From: a virus
IMG/VR virus record: IMGVR_UViG_3300031963_000003
Span: 169,564 to 233,563 of that record
Reading direction: 5' to 3' (one strand)
DNA: 64,000 nt
Shown here: positions 33,762 to 41,919 of the stretch, in pieces
Layout: each line of letters begins with the position of its first letter
Position numbering within the stretch: position 1 is the first letter of the stretch
The notes under the pieces: generated by a model
Seen by the model: only the letters and a program-made list of their open reading frames with translations
Told to the model about the DNA's origin: nothing
Databases searched by the model: none
Translations under genes and position numbers: made by a program

Positions 33762-34408
33762 TGATAGATAATATAGAATTAGTTAAGTCATTACTCAACT
33801 TCGAAAACGAGGGTGACTTCTATATGCTCTACATTTTCAAACGAAAGAAAGACCAACCCGAAGGGGAGAGAGATAATCACCAATCGGTGAGAACAATTAA
33901 GACTTACTGTATTGAAAGTATCGAACATCTTGAACGTAGGTACGATGAGATTAAACAACTGTGTGAGATGTTTAAGGCGAGGGCATACATCCACGTTCAA
34001 AAACAAAATCACTTTGATGTTTCATTGAATATGATGGTTGACCTCGCTCAACGTATTCAGAATGGACAACATAATCAGAAAGGATTATTTGATAGCGTTG
34101 TTGGTCAGTTAAAGACACAGGAGAAACGTTGGATAGTGGATGTTGATGATGTAAAAGAGATGAGTCCAATGATGGTTGCATTTATTGAATATGAATGTAA
34201 ACCATTTACTGAAGTTGAATTTGATGAAGCCGGTGTTCCAATTGGTTACAAGGTGGGACCAAAGGTTGAGGCTGTAATCCCAACAAAGAACGGACACCAC
34301 TTAATTACCAAAAAATTTGATGTGATGAAGTTTAAGGAGAGATACCCTGAATTAGATATTCAAAAGAAAAACCCCACACTACTTTATTTACCAAATTCAT
34401 TAGATTAA
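33761..34408 (+). CDS. Hypothetical protein, weak primase-like motifs
   Basis: 215 aa. RWIVDVDDVKEM (about residue 124) followed by VIPTKNGHHLITKKFD (about 176-191) resembles the paired DXD and SXH-type motifs of archaeo-eukaryotic primases, but the resemblance is weak and unverified. Translation is coupled to the previous gene (1-nt overlap). Confidence 0.5.
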   Translation: MIDNIELVKSLLNFENEGDFYMLYIFKRKKDQPEGERDNHQSVRTIKTYCIESIEHLERRYDEIKQLCEMFKARAYIHVQKQNHFDVSLNMMVDLAQRIQNGQHNQKGLFDSVVGQLKTQEKRWIVDVDDVKEMSPMMVAFIEYECKPFTEVEFDEAGVPIGYKVGPKVEAVIPTKNGHHLITKKFDVMKFKERYPELDIQKKNPTLLYLPNSLD

Positions 34409-34409
34409 T

Positions 34410-35105
34410 ATGATAAAAGAAAATCCAAATTACGTAAGGTTCGTAGAATCTTGGTCGTCAAAAGATGATTGGAGAGACCCAATCATGAAACCTGTTTGTT
34501 ATGAAAATGGGTGGGTAGTTTCAACCAACTCATACAAAGCGTTGTGGTTTCATGATGTCGACTACATTAATAATGAAAACATACATGACCACAGCAAAGG
34601 TAATGGTGTCAACGCCCAACCTGTCATGTTTGAGTTTCGTAAATTTTATGAAGGTGATTCAAAACCATTCGGGAGAATTAAAGTATCTGACCTTGAAAAA
34701 GTTTATGAAGACATCAAGATGATTCCTGAGTTTGACAAAAAATATAAGGAATGTTATCAATGTGATGGACACGGGACTGTTGAGTGTAATTGTTGTGGAC
34801 ACGAAACCGAATGTGATGACTGTGATGGGGAAGGTAAGGTAGAATGTGGTGAAGAAGAAAATGGTGAGTACACTTATCCCAATAAACACTTCATTGTTGT
34901 TCACGGTGTTCATTTGTCATTATATGAGATGAGAGAACTCATCGATAATGTCAAGTTTATTGGTGTGGATGAATTGGAAGTTTATCCAACCGATAGTGAT
35001 ATTAAATCGTTATTTGGTATTCCAAATGAAAAAATGTATATTTTGATTATGGGTAATATGACTAACGATGTCGAAAAAACCTACAAAGTAAGAGTTAATT
35101 GTTAA
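34410..35105 (+). CDS. Protein with DnaJ-type zinc-finger repeats
   Basis: 231 aa. Residues about 113-150 hold four Cys pairs (CYQCDGHGTVEC, CC, CDDCDGEGKVEC), the CXXCXGXG pattern of the DnaJ central zinc domain, here without a J domain. The flanks are unrecognised. It could act as a chaperone-like or RNA-binding zinc protein. Confidence 0.68.
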   Translation: MIKENPNYVRFVESWSSKDDWRDPIMKPVCYENGWVVSTNSYKALWFHDVDYINNENIHDHSKGNGVNAQPVMFEFRKFYEGDSKPFGRIKVSDLEKVYEDIKMIPEFDKKYKECYQCDGHGTVECNCCGHETECDDCDGEGKVECGEEENGEYTYPNKHFIVVHGVHLSLYEMRELIDNVKFIGVDELEVYPTDSDIKSLFGIPNEKMYILIMGNMTNDVEKTYKVRVNC

Positions 35106-35109
35106 TATT

Positions 35110-35217
35110 ATGGAAAATTTACATCCAGTAGCACAAGTAGTTGGAATAATCGTAATCGGTTTATGCGTTTGTATTGCGTTGTTATCACTATTCACAACTT
35201 ATTTTGATAAAGAATAA
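35110..35217 (+). CDS. Membrane microprotein
   Basis: 35 aa with one hydrophobic helix (residues 10-30) and the acidic end FDKE. Fills the 4-nt-spaced gap between its neighbours. Confidence 0.55.
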   Translation: MENLHPVAQVVGIIVIGLCVCIALLSLFTTYFDKE

Positions 35218-35235
35218 AATAAATCTCATTTCACT

Positions 35236-36078
35236 TTGCGGTACGTTTATAAAATTATTGAAAAATATAAGAGGTCATTATTATTAATATACTTCTACAT
35301 CTTTATTGCACAAATCATTTTCTTGGTTGAACCCTATGTGTTGGGTAAATCAATAGATGGTTTATTGAATAAGGAGTATTATTGGATTGGGGTTTTTCTT
35401 TTAATAGAATCTCTCTCCAATTTTTTCATTTATAAACGTATGGTATTTGACACCAAGATTTACACATCTATCTACAATGATATTGTGTTTAACTATTTGG
35501 ATAGTTCAGAGGATTCGGATGTCTCAACGAGGTTGGGTAGAACGGATTTAGCACATAGTATTGTGGATTTCTTGGAACACCACATACACTATTATATAAT
35601 GTCAATACTTTCCATAATTGGAACATTGTTTTTTATATTCATGTCCCACGTGGTTACTGGTTTTATTGTATTGTTATGTGCTCCGTTCATTTGTTTTATT
35701 GTATGGAAGTTCTACGGTAAGATTGCTCAGTCCACAAAAATTAGTCACAACCAACACGAAAAGAAAATGGATGTGCTCAACACAAACGATAGAGGTTTGA
35801 TTGATTCATTCTTTAAAAGGAGAAGAAGGATTTGGATTTCAGCATCCACCCTACAAGGAAAGAATTGGACTTCACTCAATATGGTAAAGACCATCTTCTT
35901 GGTTTTATCATTAATCATTTTCACTCACGAAAATGTGAAACTAACACAAGGTGAAGCCATTGCAATGTATTCTTATATAAATCAATTTTTGGTTTCCCTC
36001 TTATCCATCCCTGTGGGTATGGAAATGTTTACAAGAATGACCGATATAATAAAAAGATTAAAAAATACAAATGAGTAA
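35236..36078 (+). CDS. ABC-transporter transmembrane-domain-like protein without ATPase
   Basis: 280 aa with six likely membrane segments and the LVEPYVLGKSIDGLL opening typical of type IV ABC exporter permease domains. The nucleotide-binding half normally fused behind it is absent: the gene ends at residue 280 and no Walker motif occurs nearby. Start is TTG 35236, since no ATG lies between it and the previous stop. A lone permease could associate with or interfere with host transporters. Confidence 0.65.
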   Translation: MRYVYKIIEKYKRSLLLIYFYIFIAQIIFLVEPYVLGKSIDGLLNKEYYWIGVFLLIESLSNFFIYKRMVFDTKIYTSIYNDIVFNYLDSSEDSDVSTRLGRTDLAHSIVDFLEHHIHYYIMSILSIIGTLFFIFMSHVVTGFIVLLCAPFICFIVWKFYGKIAQSTKISHNQHEKKMDVLNTNDRGLIDSFFKRRRRIWISASTLQGKNWTSLNMVKTIFLVLSLIIFTHENVKLTQGEAIAMYSYINQFLVSLLSIPVGMEMFTRMTDIIKRLKNTNE

Positions 36079-36259
36079 CGAAAAACTAACACCGGTAAAT
36101 TGGTTAATCACCAAACTTCAATTGGATACGAGGTATAGTGGAATTTATGACGATATACTAAACGAAGCAAGAAAAATGGAAGATGACCATTATGAAAAAC
36201 TGAAAGATTTTGATAATTGGAAAGATTGGAAAAACGGTATAGAAACTAAATCAGAGTAA
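36071..36259 (+). CDS. Small hypothetical protein
   Basis: 62 aa, helical, Lys/Asp-rich (EDDHYEKLKDFDNWKDWK). Overlaps the permease gene by 8 nt. No family recognised. Confidence 0.6.
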   Translation: MSNEKLTPVNWLITKLQLDTRYSGIYDDILNEARKMEDDHYEKLKDFDNWKDWKNGIETKSE

Positions 36260-36260
36260 T

Positions 36261-36440
36261 ATGTTTCATGATTTGATGGATGAACTTATGGCGGGGGAAT
36301 TGGGTGTTGATGTAGAAACATACATTGATGTCATTGAAGATAAGTGCACAATGGAAGAAGCCAAGTTTATTATTGATAACATCTTTCAAGAAAAAGATAA
36401 AGAGAAGGCCATAGAATTGTTTAACAGTAAATTAGAATAA
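36261..36440 (+). CDS. Small acidic helical protein
   Basis: 59 aa, strongly acidic with two helices (MFHDLMDELMAGELG and EEAKFIIDNIFQEKDKEKAIELF). It begins 1 nt after the previous stop and ends 1 nt before the next gene, which supports its reality. Confidence 0.62.
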   Translation: MFHDLMDELMAGELGVDVETYIDVIEDKCTMEEAKFIIDNIFQEKDKEKAIELFNSKLE

Positions 36441-36441
36441 T

Positions 36442-36663
36442 ATGTATAAATCATTCAAACTAACAAAGAGATATAGTATTGCGTTTAATACTTTTCCTAA
36501 GTCGGCTAAAAGTATCGAGACCAAAATACCGGCATATCACACGGGGATTTGTAAATCAACCGATGAGATAAATGAATTTGATACATACTTTTTTGTTTTG
36601 GGTACTTTTAGAATAATGTGGTATGTTGAACACAAACACAAGTGTGGTGTAACCAATGGATAA
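36442..36663 (+). CDS. Small hypothetical protein
   Basis: 73 aa, beta-rich, ending in WYVEHKHKCGVTNG. No family recognised; same tight operon. Confidence 0.6.
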   Translation: MYKSFKLTKRYSIAFNTFPKSAKSIETKIPAYHTGICKSTDEINEFDTYFFVLGTFRIMWYVEHKHKCGVTNG

Positions 36664-36671
36664 AAATCAAT

Positions 36672-36860
36672 ATGGAAAAGATTATTACATTCGGTTGTCA
36701 GAAAAATGTTTTTGTATATAAGGAAGGTTGTGGGTTATTACCAAATCCTCCTTACAGAAAACACGAAACGGTGGAAATGGCAATCCAACATTTAAAAGAA
36801 AAAGGAATACAGGAACCAAAAGTAATAGAACATGACACAAAAAGAACAAGCATTAAATGA
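36672..36860 (+). CDS. Small hypothetical protein
   Basis: 62 aa. The start at 36672 avoids overlap with the previous gene; an upstream in-frame ATG exists at 36642. It ends 29 nt inside the next gene. No motif recognised. Confidence 0.6.
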   Translation: MEKIITFGCQKNVFVYKEGCGLLPNPPYRKHETVEMAIQHLKEKGIQEPKVIEHDTKRTSIK

Positions 36861-37053
36861 CACCAAAAACCGATTCACAAATCTGTTGGATGGTTGTGTA
36901 AGGTCTGGTGTAAGTGTATCAGAAATCATTCGTTACTACGAATCAAGATTGAACAACCAACCAGTACCTGAAACCAAAAGGTCGTCGGGAATTGTAGATA
37001 ATTTTATCGAGGACTATCTCAAACATATGGAGAACGAAGATGGAGGATTTTAA
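36832..37053 (+). CDS. Small helical protein
   Basis: 73 aa with a helix-turn-like middle (GVSVSEIIRYYESRL), possibly DNA-binding but unproven. Overlaps both neighbours. Confidence 0.6.
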   Translation: MTQKEQALNDTKNRFTNLLDGCVRSGVSVSEIIRYYESRLNNQPVPETKRSSGIVDNFIEDYLKHMENEDGGF

Positions 37054-37201
37054 ATTATTAAGGGGATATGCCGACCCGTTGGTAAGTTTAAGAATGACCA
37101 TAGAAAGTTTAGCCAGAGTCATGGAGAATTACAATTACAGTTTGATTCAATTGAACAACTCTTTAGAACAATTAAACAATACCTTACGAGAAAATAATTA
37201 A
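37040..37201 (+). CDS. Small coiled-coil protein
   Basis: 53 aa with a Leu/Asn heptad pattern (SLARVMENYNYSLIQLNNSLEQLNNTL). Overlaps the previous gene by 14 nt and is followed by a new promoter. Confidence 0.58.
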   Translation: MEDFKLLRGYADPLVSLRMTIESLARVMENYNYSLIQLNNSLEQLNNTLRENN

Positions 37202-37206
37202 GATTT

Positions 37207-37238
37207 TTTGGAATATTCAAATTAATTGGTTATTTTTG
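37207..37238 (+). promoter_or_regulatory. Bacteroidota-type promoter
   Basis: TTTGG at 37207-37211 and TATTTTTG at 37231-37238 (one mismatch to TATATTTG), 19 nt apart. Confidence 0.75.
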
Positions 37239-37254
37239 TTAAAAACAAAAGGAC

Positions 37255-37470
37255 ATGGCTATCATCACCATCTTAATATCAATAATGTACGGATTCTATA
37301 TCTTAGTATCCCTATTGCGTAGAAGATGGAATGATTTTCTTTATGGGATATGTCTTGGTTTACTTATCATTTCAAATATTCCAACCATTTCTTTCGTTAT
37401 CAGTTTACTCGGTCTTATCATTTTACACAGGTACATAGAAGTAAGGGAAAAAAATACAAACGAATCATAA
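37255..37470 (+). CDS. Small two-helix membrane protein
   Basis: 71 aa with membrane segments at about residues 2-20 and 30-58 and a charged tail (RYIEVREKNTNES). First gene behind its own promoter. No family recognised. Confidence 0.65.
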   Translation: MAIITILISIMYGFYILVSLLRRRWNDFLYGICLGLLIISNIPTISFVISLLGLIILHRYIEVREKNTNES

Positions 37471-37471
37471 T

Positions 37472-37663
37472 ATGCTTAAACACTATAACATAAAAGTTTT
37501 ATTACAATCGGCAACCACACAGTATTGGGCTGAGTACACAATATACGATGTGGTTAAATTCGAGGTAGGTAGAAACCATTATTTTTTACAGACCGAGGAT
37601 GGTGATGAGAACTATTTCCCCATAAACTTTTCAATCATCAAACAAATAGAAGACCACCGATAG
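37472..37663 (+). CDS. Small hypothetical protein
   Basis: 63 aa, beta-rich with many aromatics. Its last base coincides with the first base of a possible GTG start of the next frame. Function unknown. Confidence 0.58.
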   Translation: MLKHYNIKVLLQSATTQYWAEYTIYDVVKFEVGRNHYFLQTEDGDENYFPINFSIIKQIEDHR

Positions 37664-37734
37664 TGGAAAATATTTTCAAAAAACGTCGTTATAGTGGAAA
37701 AAATTCCCGGTTCCGGTGCCCGAGGTTCATTTTA

Positions 37735-38145
37735 ATGGAAAAAATAAATAATATGGAACCACAAGATAAATGGGTATTCTTCAAAGACATTGATTGGGAT
37801 TGTCCAAAGAACAATAAGTTTAATGTGGATACAAGGGATTTCCATGTGGGATATCATTGGAATGATGAAGGACATCCTGATATTTCTACCATAAACAAAT
37901 ACCCACATTTCTTTTGGACCAAGGATGAACTAACCACATTACTGGAAAGATACTACGAAGAATCTGGTGGTGAGGGTGAATGGAGGTATTTCTCATTGGA
38001 AACCTATCGCGATGGTTGGTATCTAAAGTACTTAAGAATATTCAGAACGGATATGGGATTCATCATATGTGATTCTGAGAATAAAGCGTTGAAGAAAGAT
38101 ATATTAAACGGAAAGGTTTACCAAGAATTATTGCATCATCATTAA
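37735..38145 (+). CDS. Hypothetical protein
   Basis: 136 aa with WVFFKDIDWDCPKNNKF and YFSLETYRDGWYLKYLR. Starts at GTG 37663 or ATG 37753 are also possible; ATG 37735 is chosen because the GTG version would add a basic, low-complexity leader. Translation is coupled to the next gene (1-nt overlap). Confidence 0.6.
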   Translation: MEKINNMEPQDKWVFFKDIDWDCPKNNKFNVDTRDFHVGYHWNDEGHPDISTINKYPHFFWTKDELTTLLERYYEESGGEGEWRYFSLETYRDGWYLKYLRIFRTDMGFIICDSENKALKKDILNGKVYQELLHHH

Positions 38146-38498
38146 TGGATACAATTAACTTTACATTGTTAAGGGGAATAACCTATAAAAATCACCGTGA
38201 AATTCTTCGCCGTGGTGATATGACTATTATATTAAGATTCTTTGAAGAGTCCCCTGATTTTCGATTTGATACCCACGTGGAAATATGTCATAATAACGGA
38301 ACCCGTGTAATTGAGGAAGGTGAGACTTTTAAAAGAAACGGAAACAGGGAAGACTATGTTAATTTTGCTAAAAGGATATTGGATACATATGAATACGTGG
38401 AAGGTAACATAGAAAACATGTACGATTATATTCGTTTGTTTTTGGGTACACTTTTAGTGATTAACGAATCGCTGGGGGAAATTAATGAAAATAACTAA
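38145..38498 (+). CDS. Hypothetical protein
   Basis: 117 aa, mixed alpha/beta, begins on the last base of the previous stop. No motif recognised. Confidence 0.62.
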   Translation: MDTINFTLLRGITYKNHREILRRGDMTIILRFFEESPDFRFDTHVEICHNNGTRVIEEGETFKRNGNREDYVNFAKRILDTYEYVEGNIENMYDYIRLFLGTLLVINESLGEINENN

Positions 38499-38528
38499 AA
38501 AACAATAACTGGGGTTCCAACTAATAAT

Positions 38529-38783
38529 ATGAATAACGAAATTACATATAGAGTAATAATAGATACAACCATAAAAGATGGAAGATGTATATATAATCTC
38601 TCAACTCCTACAGACCAACCTCAAATAACTTTAAATCAAATTACCAGTATACTATCAGGAGCACTATCTCTAAGTATAAGAGGTTCAGAAAATGAAGCAC
38701 AAACAATGAGGGATGTAATAAATTACCTTAATGAAGAATTTGTTAGTATAGATTCATTTAAAGATATACATGTAAAGAAATGA
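38529..38783 (+). CDS. Small hypothetical protein
   Basis: 84 aa with a helical QITSILSGALSLSIRGSENEAQTM segment. Overlaps the next gene by 4 nt (ATGA). Confidence 0.62.
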   Translation: MNNEITYRVIIDTTIKDGRCIYNLSTPTDQPQITLNQITSILSGALSLSIRGSENEAQTMRDVINYLNEEFVSIDSFKDIHVKK

Positions 38784-39148
38784 AAGGAATACTGTATAAA
38801 GAAAATAATAATTGGATGGTAAGATGGTATGATGAAATAAACTCATCCACCGATTCAACCCAAATTGGAATAATCCCATTACACCCTGGTGATGTAAAGA
38901 ATCATGGTCATATACTAAAGGAATATACTATGGTTGATTTTGATATCATTCCTGTATTTGTGGAAAAGGAAGGTGAAGAATGTGTAAACGGGGAAGATGT
39001 TCCACACGCGAGGATTAAGAACACAGAGAACATTCTATATGGTTCTATAGAAGAATTGATTATTCGTTGGAATATTGATGGAACAAAAACCGCTGGTAGT
39101 CTCACAAGAGAAATAATGGATATAATAAAAAAACATATTACGTTATGA
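38780..39148 (+). CDS. Hypothetical protein
   Basis: 122 aa, beta-rich start (GILYKENNNWMVRWYDE) and a final helix. Overlaps both neighbours by 4 nt. No family recognised. Confidence 0.65.
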   Translation: MKGILYKENNNWMVRWYDEINSSTDSTQIGIIPLHPGDVKNHGHILKEYTMVDFDIIPVFVEKEGEECVNGEDVPHARIKNTENILYGSIEELIIRWNIDGTKTAGSLTREIMDIIKKHITL

Positions 39149-39396
39149 TTACAGAACAGAATTTAATTGATTTGGGTTTTGAAAAGGTTGAAGGGAATCT
39201 TGAAGGACAAACAGAACCATGGTACTATTATAATTTGGATATAGATAATGTTAATCTAACTTCAGATGATAGTGACATGGTTAAAGATGAACACTGGAAT
39301 GTTCATGTATGGGAATTGGATTTGGTTATTAATAATATGTCTAACCTAAATGGTTTCATAAACATCATCACAAGAATAATAAGGGATAACAAATGA
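39145..39396 (+). CDS. Small acidic protein
   Basis: 83 aa with LIDLGFEKVEG and PWYYYNLDIDNVNL, a pattern common in small phage proteins of unknown role. Overlaps the following microprotein by 4 nt. Confidence 0.65.
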   Translation: MITEQNLIDLGFEKVEGNLEGQTEPWYYYNLDIDNVNLTSDDSDMVKDEHWNVHVWELDLVINNMSNLNGFINIITRIIRDNK

Positions 39397-39488
39397 AGTA
39401 TATTAAAAAGTTAATGAACCACCTTTGGTGGTTAAAAAAACAGAAGGTAGAAAGTATGGTTTACTGCGGTAGACCCACATCGGTTTAA
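39393..39488 (+). CDS. Basic microprotein
   Basis: 31 aa, basic, with HLWWLKKQKVE. Supported only by the ATGA overlap with the upstream stop. Confidence 0.4.
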   Translation: MKYIKKLMNHLWWLKKQKVESMVYCGRPTSV

Positions 39489-39518
39489 ACAATTTGAAAC
39501 CATAGTTGTTACATCTAT

Positions 39519-39728
39519 ATGAAAAAATTTATACTGTACAGACCACTCTCGGATATGGAATCTGATGGGGTTTATTTTGACGAATCGGTTAAGAAGAAAC
39601 TGGTTGAAGAGAGAGAAAAACAGGTATGTCATTATAGTGGTTTACCCTCTGTTTGGATGTACAGTAGTGATAGGATTTTGACCCACGATACCCCTAATGT
39701 AATACAGAAAGAGTTAAAAAACCCTTGA
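39519..39728 (+). CDS. Small hypothetical protein
   Basis: 69 aa, with FDESVKKKLVEEREKQVCHYSGLPSVW. No family recognised; near the end of the plus-strand run. Confidence 0.6.
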   Translation: MKKFILYRPLSDMESDGVYFDESVKKKLVEEREKQVCHYSGLPSVWMYSSDRILTHDTPNVIQKELKNP

Positions 39729-39791
39729 TTTTAACCCTGTAATCCAGACATTTTTTGTCGTAAGGAATTTTTCTCAGATATATACGAATGT

Positions 39792-39926
39792 ATGACAAGA
39801 AATCCCGCTGGTCGTATTACAATCCATAAAAGTGGATTAAAGTGGGAAATTGTGGGACATAGTAGGGGATTGACCCTTGTTCGAAATAAGAGTTATATTT
39901 TTATATTTTCAGAAAAACAGATGTAA
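39792..39926 (+). CDS. Small hypothetical protein, last plus-strand gene
   Basis: 44 aa, basic and beta-rich (RITIHKSGLKWEIVGHSRGLTLVRNKSYIFIF). It runs to the terminator hairpin that separates the plus and minus halves. Moderate support only. Confidence 0.5.
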   Translation: MTRNPAGRITIHKSGLKWEIVGHSRGLTLVRNKSYIFIFSEKQM

Positions 39927-39928
39927 AT

Positions 39929-39959
39929 AAAAAACCCCCAAGTGTCATACAAGGGGGTT
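39929..39959 (-). terminator. Intrinsic terminator at the convergence point
   Basis: AACCCCC/GGGGGTT stem with a 13-nt loop; the A run on its left becomes a T run for minus-strand transcripts. It ends the minus-strand transcript of the 263-aa gene and may also slow plus-strand RNA polymerase. Confidence 0.85.
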
Positions 39960-39979
39960 AATGTATATACGTATATATG

Positions 39980-40771
39980 TCATACACGTCTCGTGTCGTC
40001 AATAAAAATTCTTACGTTGTGTTTCTCCCTGAACTTTTTTTCTAACTTATCAATAATATTATCTTGTAAGTTATAGGGGAAATCGGGACTACCTTTTTCG
40101 ATACCATCTATGGTTTTAAATTTTGAATCAATGAACGGAATTAAATCTTTTTCATTTTTTATATCTTTTTTCCCGCGTACCACAACTCTAATAACTGGGT
40201 TGTCTACGAGTTCATACTCATGGTCATCTATCTTTCCTTTTTTATATACGGTGTAATACACCGTCGCTCTCTTTATTAAAATTTTTATCCACTCATCCAT
40301 TTGGTCAAAAAACTTAGGTAATACATCTTGAGGTAATACAAGGGAATATTGGCCAGACAAAATGTACTGTATTGTTGGATTATCATACCTGAGGTGATTG
40401 GTATAATTTCTGTCAAACGATTCTTCTAATAAATCAATAATTAAAGGTCCGTTAATAAGGTGAAGTGACCTTATACTTAACTTGAACGGAAATTCACCGA
40501 ACCCAATCTCTTGAATTTTTCTGCCAACCAAAATGTAGATGTCATTAATCATCTCAGGATAAACCCTGTTAACATCAACAAATAGTTTCAATAGACATTC
40601 ACTTATAAAAGGGACACCATCTATTGTTCCTTGGGTTGGGTCTTCAGCTACAACATATTTTATTGTAATGGTCCCATCGGTCAGTCCTTTAAGTGAGTCA
40701 CCTATTTGTGGTAAAGCGTCGTGAAACTTTTGGACATCATCACCTTCTAAAGTTTCTGTTAGTTTAATCAT
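39980..40771 (-). CDS. Hypothetical protein
   Basis: 263 aa, mainly soluble alpha/beta. Readable blocks are KLTETLEGDDVQKFHDALPQIG, ISECLLKLFVDVNRVYPEM and a C-terminal KFREKHNVRIFIDDTRRV. No catalytic motif or family recognised. An in-frame ATG at 40798 would add nine residues but would lie over a TATATGTA box. It is the last gene of the minus half, and four GCCAAAC elements lie upstream. Confidence 0.65.
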   Translation of the reverse strand: MIKLTETLEGDDVQKFHDALPQIGDSLKGLTDGTITIKYVVAEDPTQGTIDGVPFISECLLKLFVDVNRVYPEMINDIYILVGRKIQEIGFGEFPFKLSIRSLHLINGPLIIDLLEESFDRNYTNHLRYDNPTIQYILSGQYSLVLPQDVLPKFFDQMDEWIKILIKRATVYYTVYKKGKIDDHEYELVDNPVIRVVVRGKKDIKNEKDLIPFIDSKFKTIDGIEKGSPDFPYNLQDNIIDKLEKKFREKHNVRIFIDDTRRV

Positions 40772-40804
40772 CTCATTTACTTTACATATAAATACCATTC
40801 CCCC

Positions 40805-40988
40805 GCCAAACTAAATCGACCTCCTCAGGTCCCTGAACTAACAAGTGTTAGTTAGTTTGTGCCAAACAAAATCGGTACCGTCGGACGATTCTGAGGATTC
40901 TGATTCCGCCAAACTAAATCGGTGGATTTATTGTTACAACATCAATTGTCTAAACAACCTTTCCGCCAAACTAAATTGACCATCTCAG
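40805..40988. repeat. Four direct copies of the GCCAAAC(T/A)AAAT(C/T)G element
   Basis: Copies at 40805-40818, 40861-40874, 40908-40921 and 40975-40988, spaced 47-67 bp, all in one orientation. Between the first two lies an imperfect inverted repeat built from CTAAC and GTTAG. No gene lies in this stretch. Confidence 0.85.
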
Positions 40989-41010
40989 GTCCCGTCGTCA
41001 GGATTCTCAT

Positions 41011-41047
41011 TAAAAAAAAAAATCCCGTGACGTTAATCACAGGATTT
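41011..41047 (-). terminator. Intrinsic terminator
   Basis: AAATCCCGTGA (41020-41030) pairs with TCACAGGATTT (41037-41047) with one mismatch; T run on the minus strand. Ends the basic protein gene. Confidence 0.85.
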
Positions 41048-41070
41048 GGTTAAGAGACTTGAGTCGTCTA

Positions 41071-41340
41071 TTACATATTACTCAAGATACTCTTACGGAA
41101 CTCGAAAGCTTTCTTCTTGGAGGAGAAGTTCTGAGAGTAACGGGTTCCGTTAACGCTAGCACGTACACGGTAAGAGAAACCATCATAGTAGATGTGGTGT
41201 GAAACAGGTACGTAAGTACTTACGGTTGTTTTCATAGCCGGAGCTGCTACTGCTTTCTTCCCACCCTTTTTGGGGGCTGGAGCTGGTTTCGCCGCTGGTT
41301 TGCTGGCGGGTTTTTTAGTTGTGGACTTCTTTGTTGCCAT
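41071..41340 (-). CDS. Histone-H1-like tail fused to AP2-like DNA-binding domain
   Basis: 89 aa. Residues 1-37 are almost only Lys, Ala, Pro and Thr, like an H1 tail. Residues 48-85 (YYDGFSYRVRASVNGTRYSQNFSSKKKAFEFRKS) resemble the three-strand-plus-helix AP2/arm-binding domain of phage integrases. A DNA-binding or DNA-packaging role is likely. It forms a single-gene cassette with its own terminator. Confidence 0.65.
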   Translation of the reverse strand: MATKKSTTKKPASKPAAKPAPAPKKGGKKAVAAPAMKTTVSTYVPVSHHIYYDGFSYRVRASVNGTRYSQNFSSKKKAFEFRKSILSNM

Positions 41341-41429
41341 AATATATTGATTTTGATATATAAAATATACACAAGAAAATCCTAAAAACCAAATCCTATA
41401 AAAAAATCTTTCAAAGAACTAATGCCAAA

Positions 41430-41750
41430 CTAAATCCACAGTATGATTCCCTCCTCAGGGTTATCAGGGTACCGTGACTCTTCTAAACATACACCACATG
41501 TGGATGGTAATAATTGCTGCTTACCTTTTATTCCATCTACCTGAAATTGCGATAGAGGTGCTGGTATACTGAATCCACATATGTGACACTCTAACCTATA
41601 TACGTTTAACTCACCCTTCCAATATAAATCAGTCAAGTTGAATTTCTTTCCCATCACTACGTTGTCATTAACGTCGGTAATGGTGTCTTCTATTATTTCA
41701 CCTGTGGTAGGGTCCGTGAAGTATACCTTGTCCCTGATGAAGAGTTTCAT
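41430..41750 (-). CDS. Zinc-ribbon protein
   Basis: 106 aa. CHIC (about residues 55-58) and CGVC (about 84-87) form a likely zinc ribbon. Starts within the end of the upstream small gene (4-nt overlap), last of a minus-strand operon beginning at 43303. Confidence 0.65.
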   Translation of the reverse strand: MKLFIRDKVYFTDPTTGEIIEDTITDVNDNVVMGKKFNLTDLYWKGELNVYRLECHICGFSIPAPLSQFQVDGIKGKQQLLPSTCGVCLEESRYPDNPEEGIILWI

Positions 41751-41905
41751 TTACTCTTCCCCCTTTCTTCCAAACGTTGCAAATATTGTGAAAACATCTT
41801 GGCCGCCATTGCTAACCTTTGAGGTTTAAAACAATATTTCTTATTAAGTCTAGCCATTGCTATCCTCATGAACTGTTCCTGAATCCGTGGTTCTACTACT
41901 ATCAT
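41747..41905 (-). CDS. Small basic helical protein
   Basis: 52 aa, basic, helical, Met/Arg/Lys-rich (QFMRIAMARLNKKYCFKPQRLAMAAKM). The 4-nt overlap with the next gene and fit in a 170-nt gap support it. Function unknown. Confidence 0.58.
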   Translation of the reverse strand: MIVVEPRIQEQFMRIAMARLNKKYCFKPQRLAMAAKMFSQYLQRLEERGKSK

Positions 41906-41919
41906 GACTTTAAATATTG

